Assembly (NCBI RefSeq): GCF_018449545.1
Contig: NZ_JAAVUR010000001.1
Span: 186,001-250,000 of the forward strand
Direction of reading: 5' to 3'
DNA length: 64,000 bases
Source: Granulicella sp. dw_53
GTDB taxonomy: Bacteria > Acidobacteriota > Terriglobia > Terriglobales > Acidobacteriaceae
Shown here: in pieces, positions 17,741 through 27,530 of the stretch
Position numbering within the stretch: position 1 is the first letter of the stretch
How the letters are laid out: each line of letters begins with the position of its first letter
Notes under the pieces: generated by a model
Seen by the model: the letters and a program-made list of their open reading frames with translations, nothing else
Told to the model about the DNA's origin: nothing
Databases searched by the model: none
Made by a program: the position numbers and the translations under genes

Positions 17741-19720
17741 TCAGTCGGCACTAAGCGGCTCCAAAGCCCCAGCAGCCCCAACACCCAACTCCTGATCCTT
17801 GTATTGCAACTGATACAGCTTCCAGTACAGCCCCCGCTGCGTCAGCAACTGCTGATGCGTCCCGCGCTCCCGCAACTGACCCTTATGCATCACCAGGATC
17901 GTATCCGCCCGCTGAATCGTCGACAGCCTGTGCGCGATCAAAATCGAAGTCCGCCCCGTAATCATCTTCGACAACGCCAGCCGCACCCGCATCTCCGTAT
18001 CCGTATCCACAGACGAGGTCGCCTCGTCCAGAATCAAGATCCCCGGGTTATGCGCCAACGCCCTTGCAAAGCTGATCAACTGCTTCTGCCCGGTCGACAG
18101 CGTAGCGCCCCGCTCCCGCACCGGCTCAGCAAACTGCAGCGGCAGCGACCGGATAAACTCGCCGACATTCACATCGTCCGCAGCCTGCTCTAGTTGCTCA
18201 TCAGTAATCCACTTCGAACCCAGCCGTATATTGTCAGAGATCGTTCCGGTAAACAGGAAAGGATCCTGCAGCACCACTCCGAACCGCCGCCTTAGCGCCT
18301 TCAGATCCTGATCCCGCACATCCACGCCATCCACCAGGATGCTCCCCCGCTGCACGTCGTAGAACCGCATCATCAGCCCGGTAATCGTCGTCTTACCCGC
18401 GCCAGTATGACCCACGATCGCCGCGGTTTCATCCGGATCCACTGTAAAGCTCACCCCGCACAAAATCCACTCGATATCAGCGAACCCTGCCAGCTCCTCT
18501 TCAGTCGCCGTTGCCACCCGAGCCGTCTGCGCCTCGTCCAGCGTCTGGTACGTAAACCAGACACCTCGAAACTCCAGCCGCCCCGACCTATCCCCAGCCA
18601 CCGGCGACGCAGGAGACACAATCTCCGGCTCCGTATCCAGCAGCTTGAATACCCGTTCGCTCGCCGCCATCGCTGCCTGCAGAATGTTGTACTTCTCGCT
18701 CAAGTCCTGAATTGGTCTGAAAAACCGCTGTGCATACTGCATGAATGCGATCAGCACACCCAGGCTCACCGTATTGCCCAGCACTCCAAACCCACCCCGC
18801 CAGATCACCATCGCGATAGCAATCGAGCTCAACAGTTCAACCACCGGATAGTACAGCGCATAGGCAAAGATCGCGTCCTTGAACGCGTCCATATGCATCC
18901 GGTTGATCGACTTGAAATCGTCGTAAGCCACCTGCTCCCGGTTGAACAACTGCACAATCGCCATGCCGCTTACATGCTCTTGCATGTAGCTATTGATCCC
19001 GGAAATCGCGTGTCGAATCCTTCGGTAGCTCTCCCGCACATGCTTGCGAAACACCTTCGTCGCATACAGAATCAGCGGCAGCACCGCCAGCGTCAGCAGA
19101 GCCAGCGGCCAGCTCATTCGCAGCATGATGATCACGATAAACGCCAGCACAAACACGTCTTCAAAGATCGCCAGCACGCCCGACGTGAACATCTCGTTCA
19201 GAGCGTCCACATCCGAAGTCACCCGCGTCACCAGCTTGCCCACCGGGTTGTGATCGAAGAACGCAGGATGCATCCCCTGCAGGTGCCGGAAGATCTGGCT
19301 TCGCAGGTCGAACATGATCTTCTGCCCGGTCCACTGCATCAGGTAGGTCTGCAGGAACTCCAGCGCATATGTCAGCACCAGCGTCCCCAGATACAACAGT
19401 CCCAGCTCCGTAATTCCAGTCGCCGGCTCAGGATTCAGATGTCGCGCCAGCCAGTTGCCATGCGCCAACTCCTCTGCCGTCGCCCCGGACATGTAGGTGT
19501 CCACCGCCACCTTCACCAGGTATGGTCCTAGAACGTCGCTGCCTGCTTTGAAGATAATCGCAAACGCCGAAAGGGCAGTCTGCACCTTATATGGCCGAAG
19601 ATAGGTGACCAGCCGCCGCATCAGACGGCCGTCATAGGCCTTGCCAACGATATCATCGTCCTGCGCGATCTTCTTGCCGGAATCCTTCTCCGTCTCTTTG
19701 GGCTTCTTCTCGTCTGCCAT
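17741..19720 (-). CDS. ABC exporter, fused permease and ATPase (MsbA/Sav1866 type)
   Basis: A 659-residue half-transporter. A charged N-terminal tail of about 35 residues precedes a six-helix exporter domain (about 40-345) and an ATPase domain (about 380-630). The ATPase shows Walker A GHTGAGKTT near 440, the signature LSTGQKQLISFARAL, Walker B ILILDEATSSVD and the H-loop IAHRLSTIQ. About 25 extra residues between the A-loop region and Walker A (DEAQTARVATATEEELAGFA) lengthen the start of the ATPase domain. The tail ends in a low-complexity acidic stretch. It would export a lipid, drug or peptide as a dimer; the substrate cannot be told. Divergent from hemW. Confidence 0.9.
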   Translation of the reverse strand: MADEKKPKETEKDSGKKIAQDDDIVGKAYDGRLMRRLVTYLRPYKVQTALSAFAIIFKAGSDVLGPYLVKVAVDTYMSGATAEELAHGNWLARHLNPEPATGITELGLLYLGTLVLTYALEFLQTYLMQWTGQKIMFDLRSQIFRHLQGMHPAFFDHNPVGKLVTRVTSDVDALNEMFTSGVLAIFEDVFVLAFIVIIMLRMSWPLALLTLAVLPLILYATKVFRKHVRESYRRIRHAISGINSYMQEHVSGMAIVQLFNREQVAYDDFKSINRMHMDAFKDAIFAYALYYPVVELLSSIAIAMVIWRGGFGVLGNTVSLGVLIAFMQYAQRFFRPIQDLSEKYNILQAAMAASERVFKLLDTEPEIVSPASPVAGDRSGRLEFRGVWFTYQTLDEAQTARVATATEEELAGFADIEWILCGVSFTVDPDETAAIVGHTGAGKTTITGLMMRFYDVQRGSILVDGVDVRDQDLKALRRRFGVVLQDPFLFTGTISDNIRLGSKWITDEQLEQAADDVNVGEFIRSLPLQFAEPVRERGATLSTGQKQLISFARALAHNPGILILDEATSSVDTDTEMRVRLALSKMITGRTSILIAHRLSTIQRADTILVMHKGQLRERGTHQQLLTQRGLYWKLYQLQYKDQELGVGAAGALEPLSAD

Positions 19721-19782
19721 GCGGGTTTCTATATTCTAGATGTTTTCGACCCAGTATCGGATTCGCAACTAATCAATCGGTC

Positions 19783-21072
19783 ATGAAACAATCAAAGCAG
19801 GGAAGCCGCCCAGCCTTCCGACCCAGGCTCATGACCACTCCCCTCGGCGTCTACATCTCGATTCCGTTCTGCAAGGCCAAATGCACCTTCTGCAACTTCG
19901 CCTCCGGAGCCTTCGCGCCCAGCCGCATGCAGCGCTACATCGACCGCCTCTGCCAGGAGATCGCCTCCACCCGAGCCACAGCCCTCCGCCTCGAAGCCCA
20001 ACTCCCGCAACCGCAGCAAATAGACACCCTATATCTAGGCGGCGGAACCCCCAGCCTCCTCTCACCCGATCACCTCCGCCAGCTCTTCACCACTCTCCGC
20101 TCCGAGTTCACCTTCAGCCCCGACGCCGAAATTACCCTCGAGTGCGCCCCCGGCCAGCTCTCCGGCGAGACCCTCGCCGAGCTCCTCCGCCAGGGCATGA
20201 ACCGCATCAGCCTCGGCGTCCAGTCTTTCGTAGACCGCGAATCCGCCGCCGTAGGCCGCCTCCATACCGAGCAGATCTGTCTCGACGAAATAGCCCGCCT
20301 CCGCGCCGCTGGCCTCGAAGACATCAACCTCGACCTCATCGTCGGTCTCCCCCACCAGACCGAGTCCTCCTGGCAACACTCCCTCGCCGCCGCCATCGCC
20401 ATCGGCGCCCCCCACGTCAGCGTCTACATGCTCGAAGTCGACGACGAATCCCGCCTCGGCCGCGAGATGCTCGCCAAAGGCTCCCGCTACAGCGCCTCCT
20501 CTGTCCCCTCCGAGGACGCAGCCGCCGACTGGTACCAACTAGCCTGCGACCGCCTCAACGCCTCCGGCCTCCACCAATACGAGATCTCAAACTTCGCCCG
20601 CCCCGGCCACCGCAGCCGCCACAACCTCAAGTATTGGAACCGCGATCCCTACCTAGGCTTCGGCCTCGACGCCCACTCCATGCTCCTCACCCCAACCGGA
20701 GCCGTGCGCTTCGCCAACACCAGCGACCTCGACCTCTACTCCGCCGACTCCGAAGCCTCCCCCAGCCCGCTCCCGATTTACACGCAAGCCACGCCCGAAA
20801 CCCTGCCCCCCCCAGAGATCGACCTCGTCTCCTCCGATCAGGCCTTTGAAGAGTCCCTCTTCCTCGGCCTCCGCCTCAACGACGGCATCAACCTCAACAC
20901 CCTCCGCGACCATTTCGGCGAGGCCCTCCTCCATCAAACCCTGCCCGCCCTCCACGACGTCCACGAAGCTGGCCTCCTCCATCTCACCTCGGACCGCATC
21001 GCCCTCACCGACCGCGGCCGCATGGTCTCGAACGAGGTCTTCAGCCGCCTCCTCCTCACCACACCCACTTAA
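19783..21072 (+). CDS. hemW: radical-SAM heme chaperone HemW-like
   Basis: A 429-residue radical SAM protein of the coproporphyrinogen oxidase-like group. The 4Fe-4S cysteines are C30, C34 and C37 in PFCKAKCTFCNF; the F after CN is typical of HemW rather than true HemN. Other marks are YLGGGTPSLL, TLECAPGQLS, RISLGVQSF, INLDLIVGLPHQT and HQYEISNFARPG, and a HemN-type C-terminal winged region (LFLGLRLNDGINL). HemW inserts heme into respiratory proteins. The protein begins with about 17 extra residues before MTTPLGVYISIPF, which could be the true start. A separate heme block lies at 44-50 kb. Confidence 0.9.
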   Translation: MKQSKQGSRPAFRPRLMTTPLGVYISIPFCKAKCTFCNFASGAFAPSRMQRYIDRLCQEIASTRATALRLEAQLPQPQQIDTLYLGGGTPSLLSPDHLRQLFTTLRSEFTFSPDAEITLECAPGQLSGETLAELLRQGMNRISLGVQSFVDRESAAVGRLHTEQICLDEIARLRAAGLEDINLDLIVGLPHQTESSWQHSLAAAIAIGAPHVSVYMLEVDDESRLGREMLAKGSRYSASSVPSEDAAADWYQLACDRLNASGLHQYEISNFARPGHRSRHNLKYWNRDPYLGFGLDAHSMLLTPTGAVRFANTSDLDLYSADSEASPSPLPIYTQATPETLPPPEIDLVSSDQAFEESLFLGLRLNDGINLNTLRDHFGEALLHQTLPALHDVHEAGLLHLTSDRIALTDRGRMVSNEVFSRLLLTTPT

Positions 21073-21210
21073 ACTTCATAATTTCCAGTCGTGCAGTAAA
21101 AAGAGCTCAATTTAGGGATAAAAGTTCCCAGGCAGCCCAACGATCGAGGCAAACTCCGCATCTCACGGCTCAGTTCCACATATCTGAGTTGGGTTTCACC
21201 GGAGTTTCTA

Positions 21211-21477
21211 ATGCAATGTATTGCACACATGTGGAGCTCCCCAGACTGCGAAGGCGAGAATCAGTTCGCCCTCTGCCTTAGCCCAACCGACTCGACAGAA
21301 GGCGGTGCACCCACCGAGAGCTTCGCCAACGAAGAGGCCCTCTCCCTGCGTCTCACCGACGTAGGCTTCGATACCTCCTCGGTCAGTCTCAATCTATGCA
21401 GACTCCGCAGAAGGGAAACCCTCGCCTGGTCGAACACCGAGGTCCCCAGCGAAGTCTTCGAGCACTTCGGAAAATAG
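21211..21477 (+). CDS. small hypothetical protein
   Basis: An 88-residue soluble acidic protein with no recognised domain. CGGAG is placed six to eight bases before the ATG, which supports translation. It has three cysteines in the N-terminal 25 residues (MQCIAHMWSSPDCEGENQ) and no membrane segment. It converges on the metallophosphatase gene with 30 bases between. Existence is moderately supported by the ribosome site and the codon pattern, but not by any family. Confidence 0.45.
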   Translation: MQCIAHMWSSPDCEGENQFALCLSPTDSTEGGAPTESFANEEALSLRLTDVGFDTSSVSLNLCRLRRRETLAWSNTEVPSEVFEHFGK

Positions 21478-21507
21478 CGCCAGCTCAAATCACCGAGGTC
21501 GTATCGA

Positions 21508-22440
21508 CTACGTATTCTCCGGCGCCACGCTCTGGAACCCGTAGGTCTCATATCGTGTGATCATCTTGCCATCGGCCACCTTCACCACCGTAAAGCCCTC
21601 CGGCGTTCCCAGATGCGTCCCCTTCCACCAGTTACCACTGACCGCACCTCCAGTCGTGTACGGCACTCCGCGCCAGGTCACGGTCTCCCAGATATGCGTA
21701 TGCCCCTGCAGCACTCCGATAACGTTGTGCTTGTCGAAGATCGCAATCACCTGCTCCGAATTATCAATAGAAGTCCCGCCCCGCCCACTGCGATGGTTCG
21801 CCGGTAGCTTCACATACGAATCGATCGCCGTAACCAGCGGAATATGCGTCGAAACAATCACCGGCACCCCCGCTCCAATCTTCCCAAGATCGTCCGCGAT
21901 CCACGCAAGCTGCGTCTCGTCGATATGCCCGCTATAGCCCGTCTGGTCCGTCGCCGGTAGAACCGAGTCCAGCACCAGAAAATGAACGCCCTTGTGATCG
22001 AAGCTGTAATATGCCCGTCCGAAGTGCTCCTCGAACATCTTCTTGCCGTACAACTGATCGCCCTGCGGCGTCGATCCCTTACTGGAGATCCCGAAGCAGT
22101 CATGATTGCCGCAGGTGTGATAGACCTTCATCCCCAGATCCTGCTCCGTCTTCCCATACAGATCGAACAGCGAAACAGCGCGCTCCTTCGACACCTTCAT
22201 CGTGTCGTAAACATGGTCCCCACCCTGAAGCGCAAAATCCATCTTCATCGCACGAGCCTTCTTGAAGGCCATATCGCAACCCTGCGTCGCATTCAGCTCC
22301 GGCTGCAAATGCGTATCGGTCACAAAGAGAAACTCAAAGCTATCGTCCTTAGCAGCCGCCAACGCATTGCCGCCACCCAAGGCCGCTGCCGCCGCCGTAC
22401 CACCAAGTATCGAGAGAAATTGTCTACGCGAAGAGTTCAT
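21508..22440 (-). CDS. exported calcineurin-like metallophosphoesterase
   Basis: A 310-residue protein with a twin-arginine-like signal (SSRRQFLSILGG) and a signal peptidase region near ALAAA. The two-metal phosphoesterase motifs are in order: VTDTHLQ, LQGGDHVYD, CGNHDCFG, STHIPL and LQGHTHIWE, giving all expected metal ligands. It is probably exported folded through Tat and acts on phosphate esters in the periplasm; the substrate is unknown. The Pho genes are not adjacent. The Tat signal suggests cofactor loading before export. Confidence 0.88.
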   Translation of the reverse strand: MNSSRRQFLSILGGTAAAAALGGGNALAAAKDDSFEFLFVTDTHLQPELNATQGCDMAFKKARAMKMDFALQGGDHVYDTMKVSKERAVSLFDLYGKTEQDLGMKVYHTCGNHDCFGISSKGSTPQGDQLYGKKMFEEHFGRAYYSFDHKGVHFLVLDSVLPATDQTGYSGHIDETQLAWIADDLGKIGAGVPVIVSTHIPLVTAIDSYVKLPANHRSGRGGTSIDNSEQVIAIFDKHNVIGVLQGHTHIWETVTWRGVPYTTGGAVSGNWWKGTHLGTPEGFTVVKVADGKMITRYETYGFQSVAPENT

Positions 22441-22645
22441 CCAGCCACTTTACGCAGCACATAAAAACAACACGTTAAAACATCGATCAAAAAGTCCCTC
22501 CAACAAGAACATTCTCCATCGAGCCCCAAACCAGCGAAAAGAAAGACAATAGAAACTCCAAGCCCAAACCCAACCCCAAAAAAATCAAAAGAGCTCTTAT
22601 CAGCCCTTATCCCAAGGATCACCGTTACGCCTCCACTCCCCTCAG

Positions 22646-22685
22646 AAAAATCGGTGTCATCAGTGCAAATCGGTGTTAGGCCTTT
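22646..22685 (+). repeat. ATCGGTG-type dispersed repeat, copy 2
   Basis: AAAAATCGGTGTCATCAGTG, then CAAATCGGTGTTAGGCC and TTT, in the leader region about 55 bases before the threonine aldolase start. Same 40-base layout as copy 1. Confidence 0.7.
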
Positions 22686-22739
22686 CAAGCACGCCACACA
22701 GATACACTCGAAAGAGAACCAAAGGAGCCCTTACCACCC

Positions 22740-23789
22740 ATGCCCGACCTCATCGACCTCCGCAGCGACACCGTCACCCGCCCCACCCCCGCCATGCGCC
22801 AGGCCATGGCCACCGCCGAGGTCGGCGACGACGTCTACGGCGAAGACCCCACCATCAATAAGCTCGAAAAGTCTGCCGCCGCCATCTTCGGCAAAGAGGC
22901 CGCCATCTTCGTCCCCACCGGCACCATGGGCAACCAGATCGCCATCCGCATCCACACCCAGCACGGCCAGGAGATCATCTGCGAGTCCCGCGCCCACATC
23001 TTCGACTGGGAGATGGCCATGACCTCCGCCTTCTCCGGCTGCCAGTGCCGCACCGTCGCCGCCGAACGCGGCATCCTCACCTGGCCCATCATCGCCTCCG
23101 CCATCGGCCCTAAGATCTACTACCGCGCCCAGACCGCCCTCATCTGCCTCGAAAACACCCACAACATGGCCGGCGGCACCGTCACCCCGCTCGCCACCAT
23201 GCAGGAGATCTGGGCCGGAGCCGCCGAAGCCGGCCTCCCCGTCCACCTCGACGGAGCCCGCGTCTTCAACGCCGCCTCTGCCCTCAATCTCTCCGTGGCC
23301 GAGCTCACCAGCGGCTTCGACACCGTAAACTTCTGCCTCTCCAAAGGCCTCGGAGCCCCCGTCGGCTCCATCCTCGTCGGCACCGCTGAGCACATCGAAC
23401 AAGCCCGCATCCACCGCAAGGCCCTCGGCGGAGGCATGCGCCAGGCCGGCATCATCGCCGCAGCCGGCCTCATCGCCCTCGAACAGACCCCCGCCCTCCT
23501 CCCCCAGGACCACGCCAACGCCCGCCTCCTCGCGGAAGCCGTCGCTGCCCACCCCAGCGCCACCATTGATCTCGAAGCCGTCCAGACCAACATCGTCATC
23601 TTCACCCTCACCGGCAACGGAGACGCCCCCGCCTTCTGCGCCGCACTCAAACAGAAGAACGTCCTGGCCAGCGCCATCGGCCCCCACTCCGTCCGCTTCG
23701 TCACCCACTACGACGTCAGCCGCTCCGACTGCGAACAAGCCGCCGCTATCGTCTCCACCCAGCTCGCGGACCTCAAGCCAGGAGCCTAG
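22740..23789 (+). CDS. ltaE: low-specificity L-threonine aldolase
   Basis: A 349-residue PLP enzyme that cleaves L-threonine or allo-threonine to glycine and acetaldehyde. The fold-type I marks are the N-terminal DLRSDTVTRPTPAMRQAM, the loop YGEDPTINKLE, HLDGARVFNA (PLP aspartate and arginine) and the Schiff-base K202 in FCLSKGLGAP. Length is usual for the family (about 340). AAAGGAG lies about 14 bases before the ATG, slightly far. Coding is extremely C-rich on this strand. It may draw on PLP made by the pdx genes at 52-55 kb. Secure identification; substrate preference between threonine isomers cannot be read. Confidence 0.93.
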   Translation: MPDLIDLRSDTVTRPTPAMRQAMATAEVGDDVYGEDPTINKLEKSAAAIFGKEAAIFVPTGTMGNQIAIRIHTQHGQEIICESRAHIFDWEMAMTSAFSGCQCRTVAAERGILTWPIIASAIGPKIYYRAQTALICLENTHNMAGGTVTPLATMQEIWAGAAEAGLPVHLDGARVFNAASALNLSVAELTSGFDTVNFCLSKGLGAPVGSILVGTAEHIEQARIHRKALGGGMRQAGIIAAAGLIALEQTPALLPQDHANARLLAEAVAAHPSATIDLEAVQTNIVIFTLTGNGDAPAFCAALKQKNVLASAIGPHSVRFVTHYDVSRSDCEQAAAIVSTQLADLKPGA

Positions 23790-23937
23790 CCTGCATCTTT
23801 AAGATCACTCCAGCGGAGCACATAAACCATTACGTCACTATCTGCCCGACACAGCAATCCGTCGAGGCTAACTCTTTGGTCATAACGATCTTATCCAAAT
23901 CTCCCACAAACCTGGATACGGTTTGTATGCTTAGCAC

Positions 23938-25845
23938 ATGCCTGCATGTCTTTCCTCCTTCGCCCGCATCGTCGCCATTGCTGTGGTTGCACTCGGCGTC
24001 GATTTGTCGCAAGCGAGCGCGAAGATCACGCCGGGCTCTCCCTTCATCATCGAGGGCCTCGGCAACGGAACCGCCATCCTCGACGGCCCTTGGCAATTCC
24101 ATCCTCGAGACGACCCTGCATGGGCAGATCCCACTTTTGACAGCTCTTCCTGGGAGCAGCTCACCGCGGAACGGCCTTGGGGCAAACAGGGCCATGCCCA
24201 CCTCACAGGCTTTGCCTGGTACCGGTGCTCCATCACCCTTGCCCCAACCCCTGGCATGCCGCCGCGGTATTCGCTTTTGGTTCCGCATATCGATGATGCA
24301 TACGAAGTCTACTGGAACGGCGTACTCATCGGACGGAACGGGAAGCTCGATCCTCATCCGGTTTGGTACTACTCTCAGTCGGCGCAGACCTTTGACCTTG
24401 GTGAGGTCCAGCACGGCGTTCTAGCCGTCCGCGTCTGGAAGGCACCTCTACTCTCCGATGATTCCGCGGAGGGAGGTGGCTTTGAGTCAGTCCCTCTGAT
24501 CGGAAGCCCCGAAGCCATCGCAACAGCTAAAGCTGCGCTCGACTATCAGTGGCTCCGCAGTCGGCAATTCCTCTTTGGCGAGAATCTTCTCTGCGCCCTG
24601 GTTGCGTTCTTGAGCCTTCTCCTCTGGTTGCGAGATCCTACCCGATGGCTCCTGTTCTGGATGACAGGCTTTGCCATTGTTCCTCCGGCCAATCTTCTGC
24701 TCCTGAACGCTCACCTCCCTTACTCCTACGTTCTGGCAATGGGAACCGCGCAGGTCCTCTCCTCCATGCGCGACGTATCGCTTTGGTTTCTCCTCCTCTG
24801 GCTTCTCCTTCTCCATGAAAATCGTGCGATAGCCCGGCTTACCCGTATCCTTGCTTGCATCTGCCTCGCCAACGGCATCCTGGACGGAGTGTTGATTTCC
24901 GTGAGTTGGAACCCGCAGTGGAGCGGGCTGGTTCAGACCGCCGATGCCGCATCGGCCTTTCTCTATACCCTTCTCGAAGCCTTTCCCTTGGTCCTGGCAG
25001 GCTACGCATTTTTCCATCGCAAACAGCTCGACTCGACCCGCTGGTTGGTGGCCATCGCCGCCTTCCTCGACGAAATGATGATCGTCTTTCGCAATGCCGT
25101 GAAACAGGGTCGTCGATTCACCGATTGGCCTATCGCGTTCAGCATCGACTCGCCCCTTTTTACGGTCGGGGGTAGTGCAATCTCTCTCTACACTCTCGTC
25201 GGAGCATTTCTCCTCGTCGCCATCGTCTACGCCGTCTATAGCAGCGTTCGCGACGACCAGCGCCGTCAGGAAAAACTGGAACTGGAGAAGACGGAACTGA
25301 TGCGTGAGAGCGAGCGGATACGTCACTACGCCGAGCACGACGGTTTGACCGGTCTTTGGAATCACCGCATCATCGTTGAGCGCTTACGCCAGGAGTTGGA
25401 ACGCTCGCGCCGCAATGGCCTGCCACTCAGCGTGATCCTGATTGATATCGATCACTTCAAAAAAATCAACGATACCTTCGGCCATCTGGCGGGAGACCTC
25501 GTGCTGAAAGAGCTCAGCGCAATCTTTATGAGATCTTTGCGCACCTACGACTGTGGCGGACGCTACGGCGGCGAGGAGTTTCTACTTATCCTGCCAGGTT
25601 GTGGAATGGAAGGTGCGCTTATTCGCGCCGAGGAACTGCGCCAGGCCGTGCAGTCGGCGCGCATCATGGATGGCGAGGCCACGCTGAAGGTGACCGCAAG
25701 CTTCGGTGTAGCCTCGGAGTTCACCCCAAGTTTTGAGTCTGAAACCGTAATTCGGGTCGTCGACACAGCTCTCTATCGGGCCAAAAACAGTGGGCGCAAC
25801 TGCGTCGCCTTGGCTGAAATCAACCTGCCGCTTTACGAAAGCTAA
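23938..25845 (+). CDS. membrane diguanylate cyclase with extracellular sugar-binding-like sensor
   Basis: A 635-residue receptor. Residues 1-29 are a signal peptide. Residues about 35-185 form a jelly-roll like that of glycoside hydrolases (LDGPWQFHPRDDPAW, HIDDAYEVYWNGVLIGRNGK), a probable ligand sensor. Seven membrane helices follow (about 200-430), then a short coiled coil (RRQEKLELEKTELMRESER) and a GGDEF domain (about 470-625). The active loop reads GGEEF near 543-547, a functional variant, and DIDHFKKINDTFGH is intact, so c-di-GMP synthesis is expected. There is no RxxD inhibitory site before the loop. The sensed compound is unknown. Confidence 0.88.
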   Translation: MPACLSSFARIVAIAVVALGVDLSQASAKITPGSPFIIEGLGNGTAILDGPWQFHPRDDPAWADPTFDSSSWEQLTAERPWGKQGHAHLTGFAWYRCSITLAPTPGMPPRYSLLVPHIDDAYEVYWNGVLIGRNGKLDPHPVWYYSQSAQTFDLGEVQHGVLAVRVWKAPLLSDDSAEGGGFESVPLIGSPEAIATAKAALDYQWLRSRQFLFGENLLCALVAFLSLLLWLRDPTRWLLFWMTGFAIVPPANLLLLNAHLPYSYVLAMGTAQVLSSMRDVSLWFLLLWLLLLHENRAIARLTRILACICLANGILDGVLISVSWNPQWSGLVQTADAASAFLYTLLEAFPLVLAGYAFFHRKQLDSTRWLVAIAAFLDEMMIVFRNAVKQGRRFTDWPIAFSIDSPLFTVGGSAISLYTLVGAFLLVAIVYAVYSSVRDDQRRQEKLELEKTELMRESERIRHYAEHDGLTGLWNHRIIVERLRQELERSRRNGLPLSVILIDIDHFKKINDTFGHLAGDLVLKELSAIFMRSLRTYDCGGRYGGEEFLLILPGCGMEGALIRAEELRQAVQSARIMDGEATLKVTASFGVASEFTPSFESETVIRVVDTALYRAKNSGRNCVALAEINLPLYES

Positions 25846-25995
25846 AGCAATTCTCCCGAAGGGATGGAGGAGAAAATTCGAATCTGAATGCTGGAACCTT
25901 GGAGAGGATGCGGCTTCATCAGCTACATCCCCTCACAAGGGAGTGCTACGCCCCAGGTTCCCGAACTATCGAGTTGTATCACCTGGAAGCGATGG

Positions 25996-26418
25996 TTATT
26001 CTGCGAATGCCGCTTCCGTCTCGGTCCGCACCTTTTTCACGATTCGGGTCCACACCGGATTAGTCTTGGATGGATCCCACGTCCCGTCTGCCACGGCCGC
26101 TTCATAAGCCGCACCCTTTTCCTGGCCTTCCTTGTAGGTGGAAAGTTCTTTTACCAGCTTGAAGGCGGCGGCAATCACTACTCCCACATCGTCCTTGAGC
26201 TCCTCTGGAACCGTGGCATAAACCTCGGGCTTATGCTCTTCGATCCACTGGAACGCGATTGGCAAAACAACGGAGCTTACCCAGTCGCCATAGGCGTTCA
26301 AGGCTTCCATTCCTGTAATCCACGACGGATGCATCTCCCAGTCCCGCGGAGTCGCGTGAACTTGAGTCTTCTTGTGGTGAGGCGAGCAGTACTTGCACTC
26401 TACCTTGATATGCGACAT
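25996..26418 (-). CDS. hypothetical protein with a CxxC pair
   Basis: A 140-residue protein starting MSHIKVECKYCSPHHKKTQ. The ATG at 26418 is chosen because GGGAGA lies at a good distance before it; a longer frame exists but begins in what looks like non-coding DNA. The CKYC pair near residue 9 may hold a metal with the following HH. The rest is helical and acidic (IEEHKPEVYATVPEELKDDV). No domain was recognised. It stands alone between a diguanylate cyclase and a long non-coding stretch. Confidence 0.6.
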   Translation of the reverse strand: MSHIKVECKYCSPHHKKTQVHATPRDWEMHPSWITGMEALNAYGDWVSSVVLPIAFQWIEEHKPEVYATVPEELKDDVGVVIAAAFKLVKELSTYKEGQEKGAAYEAAVADGTWDPSKTNPVWTRIVKKVRTETEAAFAE

Positions 26419-27255
26419 GAACATTCTCCCTTTGCTGATGACGTGTTGGTTGAACAGCATGGCCCGGCGACGATCACAAGAATCGCCCGAACCACATTGG
26501 TTGAGATGGAAATGAGATCTTCTACAGGGGAGCAGTGCTTCGAGGGGAGCAGCGTTTCGGGTTCGTGGACCTTCATGGAAAAGTGCCAAGTCTATAACTA
26601 GTTTCGGCGATTCCATGCCGTATAGGTCGGACGATACCGTTGGACCGCCCAAACGCCTCTGCACTTGAGGCACTTAGTACATCTGTTGGCACCTCGTTCT
26701 GCCCATCAGGGACTTCTCCTGCAGATTCCTCTTAGCGGTGATCATGCGGTACGGATCGATGTGCGAAGTCACCACTCATCATCACGTACCCCACGAAACG
26801 GAACTGGTTCTCTCGACCGGCTTCACAGACAGTCCTGCGCGACGACTCGATATAGAGCCTATCGACGCAAAGGCTTTGCTGCATGAGGGATTCTATAGAA
26901 CGTTCGTATTACTGCGATTAAAAGATGTGCGCATTCGTCGACGAATATGGCGTGGCATTCTGACGCGAAAGACCAGCCAAAGATGCCATCGCTATTAGCG
27001 GAGTTGAAGACATGCCATCAATGCAGATATCGACCGACTAGATCACACATCGACGGATAGACCATGGCGAAGCGACCGATTTGTCTGCTCGACTCTGGAT
27101 GGACCCAGGAACCTTTTCTACTCGCTTATATTTAAACGGTCGATCTGCCAACAAACGAATGCGACTGATCACACCAATGGAGCAAAGGGCTGAAGCTGTC
27201 AGAAAATGCCTGATAAATCCCATCGATTTACGGGCATTAAAAGTATGTTTCGCAA
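26419..27255. other. about 840 bases without a convincing gene
   Basis: Several short frames exist, the best being 26738-26998 (+), but none has a clear ribosome site and a recognisable domain together. Base composition is nearer to even and more AT-rich than the flanks, which fits decayed or acquired DNA. No RNA family, repeat array or mobile-element remnant was recognised. Confidence 0.5.
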
Positions 27256-27366
27256 TTTTCCCAGCAAAAACCCTTGTCAAGCCCCAAAACAATCTAACTG
27301 ACTAGAAACAAAGGAATTACAAGTGGCACTCTAGTTATGGTCAATCTTCTAAAATAGAAACAGTAG
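27256..27366 (-). repeat. TTGACA-bearing dispersed intergenic repeat, copy A
   Basis: Read on the minus strand it holds the blocks TTTCTATTTTA, TTGACCATAACT, AGTGCCACTTG, AGTTAG and GGGGCTTGACA in the same order and nearly the same spacing as the copy at 56217-56325. It lies just beyond the terminator behind the CHASE3 kinase gene. Confidence 0.7.
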
Positions 27367-27370
27367 AGAA

Positions 27371-27410
27371 AAAAGAGATAGGCCCGCAAAACATCGGGCC
27401 TATCTCTTTT
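27371..27410. terminator. strong bidirectional intrinsic terminator
   Basis: AAAAGAGATAGGCCCG and its exact complement (27395-27410) form a 16-pair stem with an 8-base loop CAAAACAT. A and T runs flank it. It most probably ends the minus-strand REC-kinase transcript, whose last stop is at 27531. Confidence 0.88.
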
Positions 27411-27530
27411 GTTTGCACCTATTTGGACGCAAGCCGCTTGTTTGGAAGATTTTGCGGAGGGGACGATGCGATAAGCCGAACGATCGAAACAGCTTACGCC
27501 CAGGCAAGGGGGGAGGGGTAGCCGCCAACT

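Noticed and set aside
19881..20849. Long Pro/Arg/His-rich frame inside hemW
   Set aside because: A second-frame reading of strongly C-rich coding DNA; hemW motifs fix the true frame.
23800..23937. c-di-GMP riboswitch in the leader of the diguanylate cyclase gene
   Set aside because: No GEMM-like conserved core was recognised.
26738..26998. Possible small gene in the gene-poor stretch
   Set aside because: Open for 86 codons with reasonable codon use, but no domain and no clear ribosome site; left as part of the undescribed stretch.
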